DNA of 64,000 nt from assembly GCF_004363725.1 (NCBI RefSeq), contig NZ_SNZF01000004.1, positions 43,501-107,500 on the forward strand, written 5' to 3'. This document shows, piece by piece, positions 27,042 through 38,980 of the stretch (position 1 is the stretch's first letter; each line of letters starts with the position of its first letter). A program made the position numbers and the translations under genes. Source of the DNA: Aquamicrobium defluvii. GTDB taxonomy: Bacteria; Pseudomonadota; Alphaproteobacteria; Rhizobiales; Rhizobiaceae. The notes under the pieces are model-generated. The model saw nothing but the letters and a program-made list of their open reading frames with translations, was not told the origin of the DNA and did no database searches.

Positions 27042-27917
27042 ATGACAGGATCGACATTCCGTTTCGCGCCGAGCCCCAATGGCGAACTGCATCTGGGCCA
27101 TGCCTTCTCGGCATTGCTCAACAGCGATCTGGCTCGGGCCCGTGACGGACGACTGCTTCTGCGCATCGAGGACATCGACGTCACCCGCTGCACGCCCGAA
27201 TATGAGGCCGGCATCTATGAGGACCTGCGCTGGCTGGGCGTTGAATGGGAGGAGCCCGTACGGCGTCAGTCCGATCATTTCGGCGAGTACGAACAGGCGT
27301 TGGCGCACCTCATCCGCGAGGAACTCGTCTATCCGGCCTTCATGAGCCGGGGCGAGATCAGGGCCCACATTGCCGCCCGGCCCGATGGCGGCCGCAACTG
27401 GCCGCGCGATCCGGATGGCGCGCCGCTTTATCCCGGTCCCGAAAGGGAACTCAGCGTCAAGGAAAGGCGGCAGCGAATGGAGGCTGGCCAGCCTTTCGCA
27501 TGGCGGCTGGACGCGGCAGCGGCAATGGCGCGGATCGCCGGGCCCCTCTCATGGCGGGAATATGAGGATGACAGCCTCGCCCGGATCGGCAATGTCGAGG
27601 CCGATGCGCAAGCATGGGGCGATGTCATTCTTGCCCGGCGCGAAATCCCGACCAGCTATCACCTTTCGGTGGTGCTTGACGACGCCTTGCAGGGAGTGAC
27701 CCACGTGGTGCGGGGCAGGGACCTTTACCATGCCACGGCAATCCAGCGGCTTTTGCAGGAACTCCTCGGCCTGCCGCCGCCGCGCTACCGGCATCACCGC
27801 CTGATCGTCGATGCCGAAGGGCGCAAGCTGTCGAAGAGCCTGCGGCACACCGGGCTTGCAGCGCTGCGCGCCGGCGGGAAGACGCCTGACGACGTCAGAC
27901 AGTTGGTGGGCCTGTAG
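27042..27917 (+). CDS. gluQ: Glutamyl-queuosine tRNA(Asp) synthetase
   Basis: Attaches glutamate to queuosine at the wobble base of tRNA-Asp. 291 residues, resembling the catalytic half of glutamyl-tRNA synthetase with no anticodon-binding domain. HLGH at 17-20 and KLSKS near 264 are the class I signatures. The cysteine cluster that binds zinc in E. coli YadB is absent; the region after FMSRGEI has none. Start at 27042 (MTGSTFRFAPSPNG). Confidence 0.92.
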   Translation: MTGSTFRFAPSPNGELHLGHAFSALLNSDLARARDGRLLLRIEDIDVTRCTPEYEAGIYEDLRWLGVEWEEPVRRQSDHFGEYEQALAHLIREELVYPAFMSRGEIRAHIAARPDGGRNWPRDPDGAPLYPGPERELSVKERRQRMEAGQPFAWRLDAAAAMARIAGPLSWREYEDDSLARIGNVEADAQAWGDVILARREIPTSYHLSVVLDDALQGVTHVVRGRDLYHATAIQRLLQELLGLPPPRYRHHRLIVDAEGRKLSKSLRHTGLAALRAGGKTPDDVRQLVGL

Positions 27918-27966
27918 GGCATCGGACCGAAAAGTGGGATCCGGTTTTCGGTGGCTCCCATGCTCT
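27917..27966 (+). repeat. Interspersed hairpin element, full copy
   Basis: Starts GCATCGGA, with the inner stem CCGAAAA/TTTTCGG around a GTGGGATCCG loop, and ends near ATGCTCT. It begins right at the gluQ stop, as the copy at 17870 does with coaA. Confidence 0.65.
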
Positions 27967-27974
27967 GTCAATAA

Positions 27975-28016
27975 CCCACATCGCCGTGCGTCCGAACGGA
28001 CGCACGGCGATGTGGG
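27975..28016. repeat. Perfect 20-bp inverted repeat with a two-base centre
   Basis: Bases 27975-27994 (CCCACATCGCCGTGCGTCCG) are exactly complementary to 27997-28016, separated only by AA. No T-run follows, so it is not a standard terminator. It lies between gluQ and the transporter gene, directly after the hairpin element. Confidence 0.8.
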
Positions 28017-28110
28017 GCCGATGGCCTACCGGTTTTCCTTTGCCTGACACGGCTTGCACCGCTAAGCGGTGGAAAAATGCTGCCGGTATCGACCGGCTGA
28101 AGGGTTTGCG

Positions 28111-29007
28111 ATGAAGCGTCTCATTCCCCCGCTGTTCGTCGTGTTGTGGGCGACCGGTTTCATCGGCGCGCGCTATGCCATGCCGTGGGCGGAGCCATTT
28201 GCCTTTCTCGGTGCGCGTTTCGTCATCGCGGCGATCGTTTTCGCCCTGCTGATCGCGGCTCTGGGCGCGCGCAGGCTGCCGGGCCGCACGGCCCTTCATG
28301 TCGCCGGAGCCGGGGCGCTGATGCATGGCGTTTATCTGGGCGGCGTGTTCTGGGCGATCCACAAGGGCATGCCCGCGGGCCTGTCCGCGCTGGTGGTCGG
28401 GCTCCAGCCGCTCATCACGGCGGTTCTGGCAGGACAGTTCCTTGGCGAGAAGATCGAGCCGCGCCACTGGCTGGGGCTCGGCATCGGTCTGGCTGGCGTC
28501 GTCATCGTGTTGTGGCCGAAGCTCGGGGTGGCAGGCAGCGGCATCACCGCCGCGACGCTCGGCGCATCGGTGCTGTCGGTCATCGCCATCAGCGCCGGCA
28601 CGATCTGGCAGAAGCGGCACGGCTCGGGCGGCGATCTGGTGACCGGAACCTTCTGGCAATATGTCGGTGGAGCGGCTGTGGCCGTGCTGGCTTCGCTGCT
28701 GTTCGAGACGCGCACGGTCGTGCTCAACGGGGAACTGGTCTTCGCCATGGCCTGGCTGGTTCTGGTGCTGTCTGTCGGCGCGATCTTCCTGCTGATGATC
28801 CTCATCCGCGACGGCGAGATGTCGAAGGTCGGCTCGCTGTTCTATCTGGTGCCGGCCGTGACCGCGTTGATGGCGTGGGTGCTGTTCGATGAGAGCCTGA
28901 CGCCCGTGCAGATCGCAGGCATGGCCGTCACCATGCTCGGCGTCGGGCTGGCCACGGCCCGCTCGCCGCGAACTCAGCCCACGACCCGGGCGCGCGCCTC
29001 CAGATAG
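28111..29007 (+). CDS. DMT-superfamily (EamA) transporter
   Basis: 298-residue integral membrane protein with about ten helices in two EamA repeats, the first beginning PPLFVVLWATGFIGARYAMP and the second around ISAGTIWQKRH. Such proteins export metabolites or amino acids; the substrate cannot be read. The ATG at 28111 (MKRLIPPLF) is preferred over an upstream one at 28069. Its 3' end overlaps the convergent YihY gene by 34 bases. Confidence 0.85.
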   Translation: MKRLIPPLFVVLWATGFIGARYAMPWAEPFAFLGARFVIAAIVFALLIAALGARRLPGRTALHVAGAGALMHGVYLGGVFWAIHKGMPAGLSALVVGLQPLITAVLAGQFLGEKIEPRHWLGLGIGLAGVVIVLWPKLGVAGSGITAATLGASVLSVIAISAGTIWQKRHGSGGDLVTGTFWQYVGGAAVAVLASLLFETRTVVLNGELVFAMAWLVLVLSVGAIFLLMILIRDGEMSKVGSLFYLVPAVTALMAWVLFDESLTPVQIAGMAVTMLGVGLATARSPRTQPTTRARASR

Positions 29008-29828
29008 CGGCTGATGGCGGCATTCAGTTCGCCGCCGAGGATGAAGATCGCCGAAAGGATGTAGAGGAACACCACGGCGATCATGATGGAAGCAAGGCCG
29101 GCATAGGTCGAGGCATAGGACGAGAAATTGTCGATATAGGTGGCGAACACGATCGATCCGACAAACCATGCGACCAGCGTGAAGGCGATGCCGGGCAGGA
29201 TGGACACGAAGGTGCGCCGCCCCGCGGGTAGCCAGACATGCACGGCGATCAGCCCGCCGATGATCACCGCGGCGGCGACCGTGTAGCGCCAGAAGGTGAT
29301 CGTGCCCATGTAGGGAGCGATCCATTCGAACCGCGCCTCGGCCAGCCGCGCCAGCAGCGGCGCGAAAACCAGAAGCACGCTGATGGCGAGGAAGACGGCC
29401 GATCCGATCAGCACGAAGACGAGGCTCTGAACCCGGCGGTAGATGATGCCCCGGTTTTCCAGAACGCGATAGGCCCGGTTGAGCGAGGTGCGCAGCGCCT
29501 CGATGCCGTTGGAGGCGAAGAACGCGGCCAGAACCACGCCATAGGTGAGAAGGTCCGTGCGCTGCACGGTGAGTACGTTCAGCACCTCGCGCGCGATCGG
29601 TTCGGCAATCTGCTCCGGCCATGTGTCGAAGACCAGATGCACCGCCGTATCCGCAAAGGCCTGCGCGCCGAGAAATGAGGCCAGCGTCGTGGCGAAGATC
29701 AGGAACGGGAACAGCGCCATCAGCGCGGAGATGGCCAGGTGACTGGCCATGGCCCAGCCGTCGTCATTGTTGAAATGCCCGAGCGCGTCGTAGAGGACAC
29801 GTTTGACGGCTGCGATCCTGCGTAGCAA
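28974..29828 (-). CDS. YihY/BrkB-family membrane protein
   Basis: 284-residue inner-membrane protein with six predicted helices, once called ribonuclease BN. Family blocks are DDGWAMASHLAISALMALFP, FASNGIEALRTSLNRAYRV, VWLPAGRR and AVFLYILSAIFILGGELNAA. Its molecular role is unknown. Convergent with the EamA gene (34-base overlap) and divergent from the SDR gene. Confidence 0.87.
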   Translation of the reverse strand: MLRRIAAVKRVLYDALGHFNNDDGWAMASHLAISALMALFPFLIFATTLASFLGAQAFADTAVHLVFDTWPEQIAEPIAREVLNVLTVQRTDLLTYGVVLAAFFASNGIEALRTSLNRAYRVLENRGIIYRRVQSLVFVLIGSAVFLAISVLLVFAPLLARLAEARFEWIAPYMGTITFWRYTVAAAVIIGGLIAVHVWLPAGRRTFVSILPGIAFTLVAWFVGSIVFATYIDNFSSYASTYAGLASIMIAVVFLYILSAIFILGGELNAAISRYLEARARVVG

Positions 29829-29902
29829 TGGTATGTCCCGCGATTGAATCGAAGCCGCGAATATGGGAAGGGTTGGCCCCGAAAGACAAGCCCCGGGGAC
29901 GA

Positions 29903-30742
29903 ATGGCCGGTCACGCAGCAGACTTACCCACCATCATCGTCACGGGGGCATCGTCCGGCATCGGGGCCCATTGCGCGCGCGCGCTGAAGGCAGACGGCTG
30001 GCGGGTGTTCGCCACGGCGCGCAAACGGCAGGACATCGAGGCGTTGCAACATGAAGGCTTCGAGGCATTCTATCTCGATTATCGCGAACCGGAATCGATC
30101 GCGGCGCTTGTGTCCGCCGTGATGGAGCGCACCGGCGGGCGGCTGGACGCGCTCTACAACAACGGCGCCCATGCGCAGGCCGGCGCGGTCGAGGATCTGC
30201 CGGTCGATGCGCTGCGCGAGCAGTTCGAGGCCAATGTCTTCGGCTGGCACGACCTCACCCGCCGTGTCCTGCCCGCGATGCGGGCGCAGGGGCATGGCCG
30301 GCTGGTCCATTGTTCTTCCATACTCGGCCTGATGCCGGCGCGCCTGCGCGGCGCCTATTGCGCGTCGAAGCATGCGGTGGAAGGGCTGATGCTGGCGTTG
30401 CGCATGGAACTGGAGGGCAGCGGCATCCATGTCTCGCTGATCGAGCCCGGTCCCGTGACCTCCGGCATTCACAGGAACGGCATGACCTGGTTCCTGAAAC
30501 ATGTCGACTACGGCAATTCGCATTACCGTGACGATTACCGGGCGCAGCTTGCGCAGGTCCGGGACGACGGCGAGAGGGCGCGGTCAGATCCGCAGGTGGT
30601 CTACAAGGCGCTCCGACATGCGCTTGTGTCGCGGAGCCCCCGCCCGCACTATGTGGTAACCATGCCTGCCAGGCTGGGTATGCTGATGAAACGCCTGCTG
30701 CCTGCCGGCATGCTCTATCGAATCCTCTCGAAAGCGGCCTGA
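29903..30742 (+). CDS. Short-chain dehydrogenase/reductase
   Basis: 279-residue SDR oxidoreductase. TGASSGIG cofactor-binding motif near residue 15; the catalytic S...Y-x-x-x-K set is visible as CSSIL and YCASK. The family oxidises or reduces alcohols, ketones or sugars with NAD(P); the substrate is unknown. ATG at 29903 (MAGHAADLP) behind GGGGA; the frame opens at 29828, but the preceding residues are unlike the family. Confidence 0.85.
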   Translation: MAGHAADLPTIIVTGASSGIGAHCARALKADGWRVFATARKRQDIEALQHEGFEAFYLDYREPESIAALVSAVMERTGGRLDALYNNGAHAQAGAVEDLPVDALREQFEANVFGWHDLTRRVLPAMRAQGHGRLVHCSSILGLMPARLRGAYCASKHAVEGLMLALRMELEGSGIHVSLIEPGPVTSGIHRNGMTWFLKHVDYGNSHYRDDYRAQLAQVRDDGERARSDPQVVYKALRHALVSRSPRPHYVVTMPARLGMLMKRLLPAGMLYRILSKAA

Positions 30743-30778
30743 CCGATACTGCCCGACACAGAAACCGGACATTTTTCC

Positions 30779-30970
30779 ATGACAACCGTCTTCAACATCA
30801 TCGCCGTCATCTTCATGTTCGCTGTGGTCGTGGTCCTTATCCGCGGCCTCATCAACATGATGCGCGGCGGTTCGGGCAATACGTCCAACAAGCTGATGCA
30901 GGCGCGCATCATCCTTCAGTTCGTGGCGCTGGTTTTCCTGCTGCTCGCAGTCTATTTCGCGGGCAGGTAG
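30779..30970 (+). CDS. Small twin-transmembrane protein (HIG1-like)
   Basis: 63 residues with two hydrophobic helices (about 5-25 and 45-61) and the segment NKLMQARIILQFVALVF between and into the second. That resembles the HIG1_N domain of mitochondrial respiratory supercomplex factors and of alphaproteobacterial twin-transmembrane proteins. Function in bacteria is unknown. It lies 18 bases before the adenosyltransferase gene and is probably co-transcribed. Confidence 0.75.
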   Translation: MTTVFNIIAVIFMFAVVVVLIRGLINMMRGGSGNTSNKLMQARIILQFVALVFLLLAVYFAGR

Positions 30971-30988
30971 CATTCCCCGGAGCATGGC

Positions 30989-31570
30989 ATGGTCAGGCTG
31001 AACAAGATTTACACCCGCACCGGAGACAAAGGCACCACCGGTCTCGGCAGCGGCGAGCGGCGGCTCAAATGCGACCAGCGGGTGGAGGCTTACGGCGCCG
31101 TCGACGAGGCAAACGCCTGCATCGGCATGGCGCGCGTGCACACCGCCGCTTCCAGTCCCGAAATCGACGCCATGCTCGGCCGCATCCAGAACGACCTGTT
31201 CGATCTCGGGGCCGACCTGTCGACACCCGACACCGGCAGGAAGCTCGACTACGAGCCATTGCGCATCGTCGCCTCGCAGGTCGAGCGTGTGGAGCGTGAC
31301 ATCGATCTCCTGAACAGGGATCTCCAGCCTCTGCGCTCCTTCGTGCTGAACGGCGGCACGCCGGCTGCCGCCGCGCTGCATCTGGCCCGCACGGTCGCGC
31401 GCCGCGCAGAGCGCGAGATGGTGGCGCTGGCGCAGGTCGAGGGCGAGCATGTCAACCCGGAAGGCATCCGCTACATCAACCGCGTGTCGGACCTGCTGTT
31501 CGTGGCCGCAAGGGCGGTCAATGACAACGGAAACGCCGATGTGCTATGGGTTCCGGGCAAGAACCGCTGA
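30989..31570 (+). CDS. Cob(I)alamin adenosyltransferase, PduO type
   Basis: 193-residue ATP:cob(I)alamin adenosyltransferase, making adenosylcobalamin in the cytoplasm. N-terminal ATP-binding block IYTRTGDKGTTGLGSGER; later VEAYGAVDEANACIG, SFVLNGG and the RRAERE arginine motif. It could serve de novo synthesis or recycling of B12; no other cobalamin gene or B12 riboswitch is in the window. Confidence 0.92.
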   Translation: MVRLNKIYTRTGDKGTTGLGSGERRLKCDQRVEAYGAVDEANACIGMARVHTAASSPEIDAMLGRIQNDLFDLGADLSTPDTGRKLDYEPLRIVASQVERVERDIDLLNRDLQPLRSFVLNGGTPAAAALHLARTVARRAEREMVALAQVEGEHVNPEGIRYINRVSDLLFVAARAVNDNGNADVLWVPGKNR

Positions 31571-31736
31571 GAGACCGTTCGTCGACTCTGTCGTAGCGGC
31601 AGTCCGATGGCGTTTTACGCGCTTCCGCTGCGCACCGACCGACAGCCGGCTGCTCTGCGGTTTCCGAAACCATCGCGGCATGGCTTGCCGGAGGGGGTTT
31701 CGAAACAGTCTGTGAAGCCGCGGTTGCAGGAGCCCC

Positions 31737-32507
31737 ATGTTCATTCCGCTGCATGACACCAACCGTCTGCGCCACATCAGGTTTCCCTGCGTGACGATCG
31801 GGCTGATCGCGCTCAACATCCTCGTCTATTGTACGACCACGCTGGGCGGCGAGGATTTTTCCAACGCCGCCATGCTCGGTTTCGGCTTCATCCCTTCCGT
31901 GGTCCATCATTATGCCGAACTGGCGCCGCAGTTCGTCGTGATGCCGGAGCGCTGGAGTTACCTCACCTACTCGTTCCTGCATCTCGATATCCTGCACCTG
32001 GGCGGCAACATGCTGTTCCTGTGGGTGTTCGGCGACAATGTCGAGGATGCCATGGGGCATCTGCGTTTTCTTGCCTTCTATCTGCTGAGCGCCGCAGGCG
32101 GCGCGCTCTTGCACGGGCTGGTGGCGCCGGAATCGCAGGCGCCGCTGATCGGAGCCTCGGGCGCCGTGGCCGGTGTCGTGGCGGCCTATCTCCTGCTTTA
32201 TCCGCGCAACAAGGTCTGGATACTCGCCCTTGCGCGCATACCCGTGCGCGTGCCTGCCTGGTGGGCACTGGCGGCGTGGGTTGCCTTGCAGTTCGTGATG
32301 TTCCTCGGCATGTCCGAGGATCAGATCTCATGGGCCTGCCATGTCGGGGGCGTGCTCGCGGGTGCGGCGATGGTCGTCGTTTTCAAGCGCCGTGACGTGC
32401 CGCTGCTCGCTTCACCCGAGGCAGTCGCCGAAGACGCGACGTCCGCAACGGCCGGCAATGTGGAGGTTGCCGAAAGCAAACCGGCTTCACGCTGGGGAAG
32501 ACAGTAG
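31737..32507 (+). CDS. Rhomboid-family intramembrane serine protease
   Basis: 256-residue membrane protein with about six helices. Catalytic S141 lies in LIGASGAVAG and H202 in CHVGG; the oxyanion-related H87 and N91 lie in LHLGGNML. It would cleave membrane-spanning substrates, which are unknown. The C-terminal 30 residues are Ala/Glu-rich and disordered. Preceded by AGGAG. Confidence 0.9.
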   Translation: MFIPLHDTNRLRHIRFPCVTIGLIALNILVYCTTTLGGEDFSNAAMLGFGFIPSVVHHYAELAPQFVVMPERWSYLTYSFLHLDILHLGGNMLFLWVFGDNVEDAMGHLRFLAFYLLSAAGGALLHGLVAPESQAPLIGASGAVAGVVAAYLLLYPRNKVWILALARIPVRVPAWWALAAWVALQFVMFLGMSEDQISWACHVGGVLAGAAMVVVFKRRDVPLLASPEAVAEDATSATAGNVEVAESKPASRWGRQ

Positions 32508-32718
32508 AGCTGCGGCATTTCAACCGATTTTGTTTGCACTGCACATATTGACGGGTCTGGAGGCCCAAACTACGGTTCGGCTCGCCTGCGGAAGCCCTGC
32601 CGCCACTACAGGTCGCCGAATAGCGGTAGATTGGCGCTGGTATGTCGGCTTTGGACAATTTTGACAGGGAAAGCGCTGTTATTGCGCCCCCAATGAAATC
32701 TCGAGAGGTGAGTGCAAC

Positions 32719-33468
32719 ATGAAAGTTCTCGTCCCCGTCAAGCGGGTTGTGGATGCGAATGTGAAGGTTCGCGTGAAGGCGGACGGCAGCGGTGTTGAGC
32801 TTGCCAATGTGAAGATGGCGATGAACCCGTTCGACGAGATCGCGGTCGAGGAGGCGATCCGCCTGAAGGAAGCCGGCAAGGTGACAGAGATCGTCGTCAT
32901 CTCCATCGGCCCGCAGCAGGCGCAGGAAACGTTGCGCACGGCGCTGGCCATGGGTGCAGACCGCGCCATTCTGGTGAAGGTGGACGAGACGGTCGAGCCG
33001 CTTGGCGTGGCCAAGGTGCTCAAGGGCGTGGTCGAGGCCGAGCAGCCCGGTCTCGTCGTCATGGGCAAGCAGGCGATCGACGACGATTCGAACCAGACCG
33101 GCCAGATGCTGGCTGCCCTTCTGGGCTGGGCACAGGGCACCTTCGCCTCGAAGGTCGAGCTCGACGGCGACAAGGCCAGGGTGACGCGCGAAGTCGACGG
33201 CGGGTTGCAGACGGTGGAACTGAAGCTGCCGGCAATCGTGACCACGGACCTTCGCCTCAACGAGCCGCGCTATGCTTCGCTGCCCAACATCATGAAGGCC
33301 AAGAAGAAGCCGCTGGACGAGAAGAGCCCGGCCGATTTCGGCGCTGACGTCGCTCCCCGCCTGAAGGTTGTCAAGACCGAAGAGCCGGGCGGCCGCAAGG
33401 CGGGCGTCAAGGTAGGATCCGTCGCCGAGCTGGTGGACAAGCTGAAGAACGAAGCCGGCGTACTGTAA
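32719..33468 (+). CDS. etfB: Electron transfer flavoprotein, beta subunit
   Basis: Carries electrons from acyl-CoA dehydrogenases to ETF-ubiquinone oxidoreductase together with EtfA. 249 residues. Conserved [11 protein letters not shown] start, [11 protein letters not shown] and the signature [20 protein letters not shown] are intact. Preceded by GAGAGGTGAG. First gene of the etfBA pair; the 211-base gap upstream should hold the promoter. Confidence 0.97.
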   Translation: MKVLVPVKRVVDANVKVRVKADGSGVELANVKMAMNPFDEIAVEEAIRLKEAGKVTEIVVISIGPQQAQETLRTALAMGADRAILVKVDETVEPLGVAKVLKGVVEAEQPGLVVMGKQAIDDDSNQTGQMLAALLGWAQGTFASKVELDGDKARVTREVDGGLQTVELKLPAIVTTDLRLNEPRYASLPNIMKAKKKPLDEKSPADFGADVAPRLKVVKTEEPGGRKAGVKVGSVAELVDKLKNEAGVL

Positions 33469-33492
33469 GCGAAGCGGAAAAGGGATAACACA

Positions 33493-34422
33493 ATGGCAAT
33501 TCTTCTTATCGCCGAACATGACAACGCTTCGCTGTCGGACCAGACGGCCAAGGCGCTCTCCGCCGCTCTCCAGATCGGCCCCGACGTCGACGTTCTGGTC
33601 GCCGGCAAGGGCGCGAAAGCCGCTGCCGACGCCGCTGCAAAGCTCAAGGGCGTGCGCAAGGTGCTTCTGGCCGAGGCCGACGAACTGGCCGAGCGCCTGG
33701 CCGAGCCGTTCGCGGCGCTGATCGTCTCTCTGGCAGGCAACTACGACACCATCGTCGCGCCGGCGACCTCGTCGGGCAAGAACGTCGCCCCGCGCGTTGC
33801 CGCCCTGCTCGATGTCGCGCAGGTCTCGGAGATCATCGAGGTTGTGTCGCCCGACACCTTCAAGCGTCCTATCTATGCCGGCAACGCCATCCAGACCGTG
33901 CAGTCGACGGAGCCGAAGAAGGTCATCACCGTGCGCACCGCCTCCTTCCAGGCTGCGCCCGAAGGCGGCTCGGCCACGGTCGAGAACGTTTCCGCTGCCG
34001 CCAATCCGGGCGTGTCCTCCTTCGTGGAGAACAAGCTGTCGGAGAGCGACCGTCCGGAACTGACCTCCGCGAAGATCATCATCTCGGGCGGCCGCGCGCT
34101 TGGCTCGGCCGAGAAGTTCCAGGAGGTGATCCTGCCGCTGGCCGACAAGCTGGGTGCGGCCGTTGGCGCTTCCCGCGCTGCCGTGGACGCCGGCTATGCC
34201 CCCAACGACTGGCAGGTCGGCCAGACCGGCAAGGTGGTTGCGCCCGACCTCTACATCGCCTGCGGCATCTCCGGCGCCATCCAGCATCTGGCCGGCATGA
34301 AGGACTCCAAGGTGATCGTCGCCATCAACAAGGACGAGGAAGCCCCCATCTTCCAGGTGGCGGACTACGGCATCGTCGGCGATCTCTTCACCATCCTGCC
34401 GGAACTCGAAAAGGCGCTTTGA
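33493..34422 (+). CDS. etfA: Electron transfer flavoprotein, alpha subunit
   Basis: FAD-binding partner of EtfB. 309 residues. The C-terminal FAD domain is clear: [50 protein letters not shown] and [12 protein letters not shown]. Starts 24 bases after etfB. A terminator follows, so the pair ends here, although the functionally related dehydrogenase gene begins just downstream. Confidence 0.97.
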   Translation: MAILLIAEHDNASLSDQTAKALSAALQIGPDVDVLVAGKGAKAAADAAAKLKGVRKVLLAEADELAERLAEPFAALIVSLAGNYDTIVAPATSSGKNVAPRVAALLDVAQVSEIIEVVSPDTFKRPIYAGNAIQTVQSTEPKKVITVRTASFQAAPEGGSATVENVSAAANPGVSSFVENKLSESDRPELTSAKIIISGGRALGSAEKFQEVILPLADKLGAAVGASRAAVDAGYAPNDWQVGQTGKVVAPDLYIACGISGAIQHLAGMKDSKVIVAINKDEEAPIFQVADYGIVGDLFTILPELEKAL

Positions 34423-34451
34423 CCGCAACACGCAGAGCGTATTAAACTGTG

Positions 34452-34484
34452 AAGGACGGGGTAGACGAAGTCGCCCCGTCCTTT
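34452..34484 (+). terminator. Intrinsic terminator of etfBA
   Basis: AAGGACGGGG and CCCCGTCCTT pair around a 12-base loop and run into TTTT. Located 30 bases after the etfA stop. Confidence 0.85.
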
Positions 34485-34524
34485 TAGTTTGCGCTGCACA
34501 AATTTCAGTCAGACGGGGTCAGGA

Positions 34525-35403
34525 ATGAGCAAGATCGGAACGGTCGGCATCGTCGGAGCGGGACAGATGGGTGGCGGCATCGCCCATGTCTCCGCCTTGT
34601 CGGGCTTCGATGTGCTGGTTTACGACATCTCGTCGGACCGCATAGAGAAGGGGCTGGCCACGATCAGCGGCAACATGGCCCGGCAGGTGTCGTCGGGCAA
34701 GCTCGACGAGCAGGTGCGCAAGGATGCGCTCCCGCGTATCTCCGCGGCCCACTCCATGTCCGATCTCGCCGCTGCCGACCTCGTCATCGAGGCTGCGACC
34801 GAGGACGAGGCGGTCAAGCGCAAGATCTATGCCGAGCTTTGCCCGCAATTGAACCCGACGGCGATCCTCGCCACCAACACATCCTCGATCTCCATCACCC
34901 GGCTGGCTGCGCAGACCGACCGCCCGGAGCGCTTCATCGGCATTCATTTCATGAATCCGGTTCCGGTCATGAAGCTGGTGGAACTGGTGCGCGGTATCGC
35001 CACCGCGGACCAGACTTTCGAGGCGGCCAAGGCCTATGTGAACCAGCTCGACAAGACGATCACGGTGTCGGAGGATTTCCCGGCATTCATCGTCAACCGC
35101 ATCCTGCTGCCGATGATCAACGAGGCCATCTACACCCTCTATGAAGGCGTGGGTTCGGTGGAAGCCATCGATACGGCGATGCGGCTCGGCGCGAACCATC
35201 CGATGGGCCCGCTGCAGCTTGCCGACTTCATCGGTCTCGACACCTGCCTGTCGATCATGCAGGTGCTGCATGACGGCCTGTCGGACTCGAAGTATCGTCC
35301 GTGTCCGCTGCTGGTGAAATATGTCGAGGCCGGCTGGTTGGGCCGCAAGACCGGACGCGGCTTCTACGATTACCGCGGCGAGCATCCGGTGCCGACGCGC
35401 TGA
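34525..35403 (+). CDS. 3-hydroxybutyryl-CoA dehydrogenase
   Basis: 292-residue NAD-dependent 3-hydroxyacyl-CoA dehydrogenase of the short FadB2/HbdA type. Rossmann motif [13 protein letters not shown] is at the N-terminus; the catalytic His-Glu pair is in [28 protein letters not shown] and the C-terminal KTGRGFYDY are conserved. Probably works in butyrate/poly-hydroxybutyrate or fatty acid breakdown together with etfBA. ATG at 34525 ([11 protein letters not shown]) behind GGGGTCAGG. Confidence 0.94.
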   Translation: MSKIGTVGIVGAGQMGGGIAHVSALSGFDVLVYDISSDRIEKGLATISGNMARQVSSGKLDEQVRKDALPRISAAHSMSDLAAADLVIEAATEDEAVKRKIYAELCPQLNPTAILATNTSSISITRLAAQTDRPERFIGIHFMNPVPVMKLVELVRGIATADQTFEAAKAYVNQLDKTITVSEDFPAFIVNRILLPMINEAIYTLYEGVGSVEAIDTAMRLGANHPMGPLQLADFIGLDTCLSIMQVLHDGLSDSKYRPCPLLVKYVEAGWLGRKTGRGFYDYRGEHPVPTR

Positions 35404-35451
35404 GGCGTCATTCTCTCCGGATATTCGCCTGCCTTTTGGGGGGGAGGGGGC

Positions 35452-35931
35452 GTGGCTATTCGATGCAGATGGTTGCCGCTGGTCGCGGCGGGTCTCTGGA
35501 TGTGGCCGACAGCGCCGGTCCCGGCGCAGACGAAGATCGGCGATGCCGACATGTCCGCGCTGGAGGGCAGTTGCAACAGACTTGTCATTGGCTCCCTCGA
35601 TCTTACGGATGCCTGCTCCGGGAAACTGTTGAGCGTCGCCTATCCCGACGGCCGGGTGGGCTTTTATTTCGTTCTGAATGACGGCAGGATCGTTACGTTC
35701 ACGGGCATGGATGGCGACAATCCAACCCCCGATACCGATGTCGTCAATCTGGACAGGTTGATCATGACGCGCAAGGACACGCCCGACCAGCCGGACGTGT
35801 CCGGTGTATCGGGGACTTGCGCATTCGGAAATCCGTTCAGGGGCGCGATGACGGTTTCATGCGAAGGCAGCCTGCCTGAGGGCATCGGCTTTACCGGCAG
35901 CTTCACGACGGACGGACAGCCGCCGAAATAA
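35452..35931 (+). CDS. Small secreted protein, function unknown
   Basis: 159 residues. The N-terminus (MAIRCRWLPLVAAGLWMWP...PVPAQ) is a signal peptide with a likely cut after AQ at 26, so it should be periplasmic. The mature part has four cysteines (C41, C55, C123, C137), suggesting two disulfides. I recognise no family. The GTG start follows an extremely strong GGGGGGAGGGGG ribosome site. It lies 48 bases after the dehydrogenase gene. Confidence 0.65.
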   Translation: MAIRCRWLPLVAAGLWMWPTAPVPAQTKIGDADMSALEGSCNRLVIGSLDLTDACSGKLLSVAYPDGRVGFYFVLNDGRIVTFTGMDGDNPTPDTDVVNLDRLIMTRKDTPDQPDVSGVSGTCAFGNPFRGAMTVSCEGSLPEGIGFTGSFTTDGQPPK

Positions 35932-35936
35932 ACGAA

Positions 35937-35962
35937 AGCGCGCATTTTCATGCGCGCTTCAG
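35937..35962. terminator. Hairpin between convergent genes, probable secA terminator
   Basis: AAAGCGCGCAT and ATGCGCGCTT pair around a TTTC loop. On the minus strand the hairpin runs into TTTCGTTTATTT, so it fits as the secA terminator; on the plus strand there is no T-run. Confidence 0.6.
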
Positions 35963-36000
35963 GATAACGGGGTTCGGCCGGTGGAAAGGAACTGTGCCTG

Positions 36001-38727
<2,727 letters not shown>

Positions 38728-38980
38728 GAAATGGCCCTTTCGATTGCAATCCTGAGTATCGCGGCGGAAGCCGGATTGCTCCGTCATATCCACCTTTGCG
38801 CATAGGGAATACCATAAACCGCAATGAAAACGGTTATGGACGCAAAGTCGTGGGACAGATAAGAGTCGGCACCACCGATGTCAACGGCGCGATCTTTTTC
38901 ACGCGGGTGCGCGGAATTCCGCCACATTTTCGCTGACTGAAAGTGCTTAACCTGTCTGCAATCTCCACCGGAGTTCTTTC

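Noticed and set aside
32508..32718. TTGACA at about 32660 considered as the etfB promoter -35 box
   Set aside because: No acceptable -10 box lies 16-18 bases downstream.
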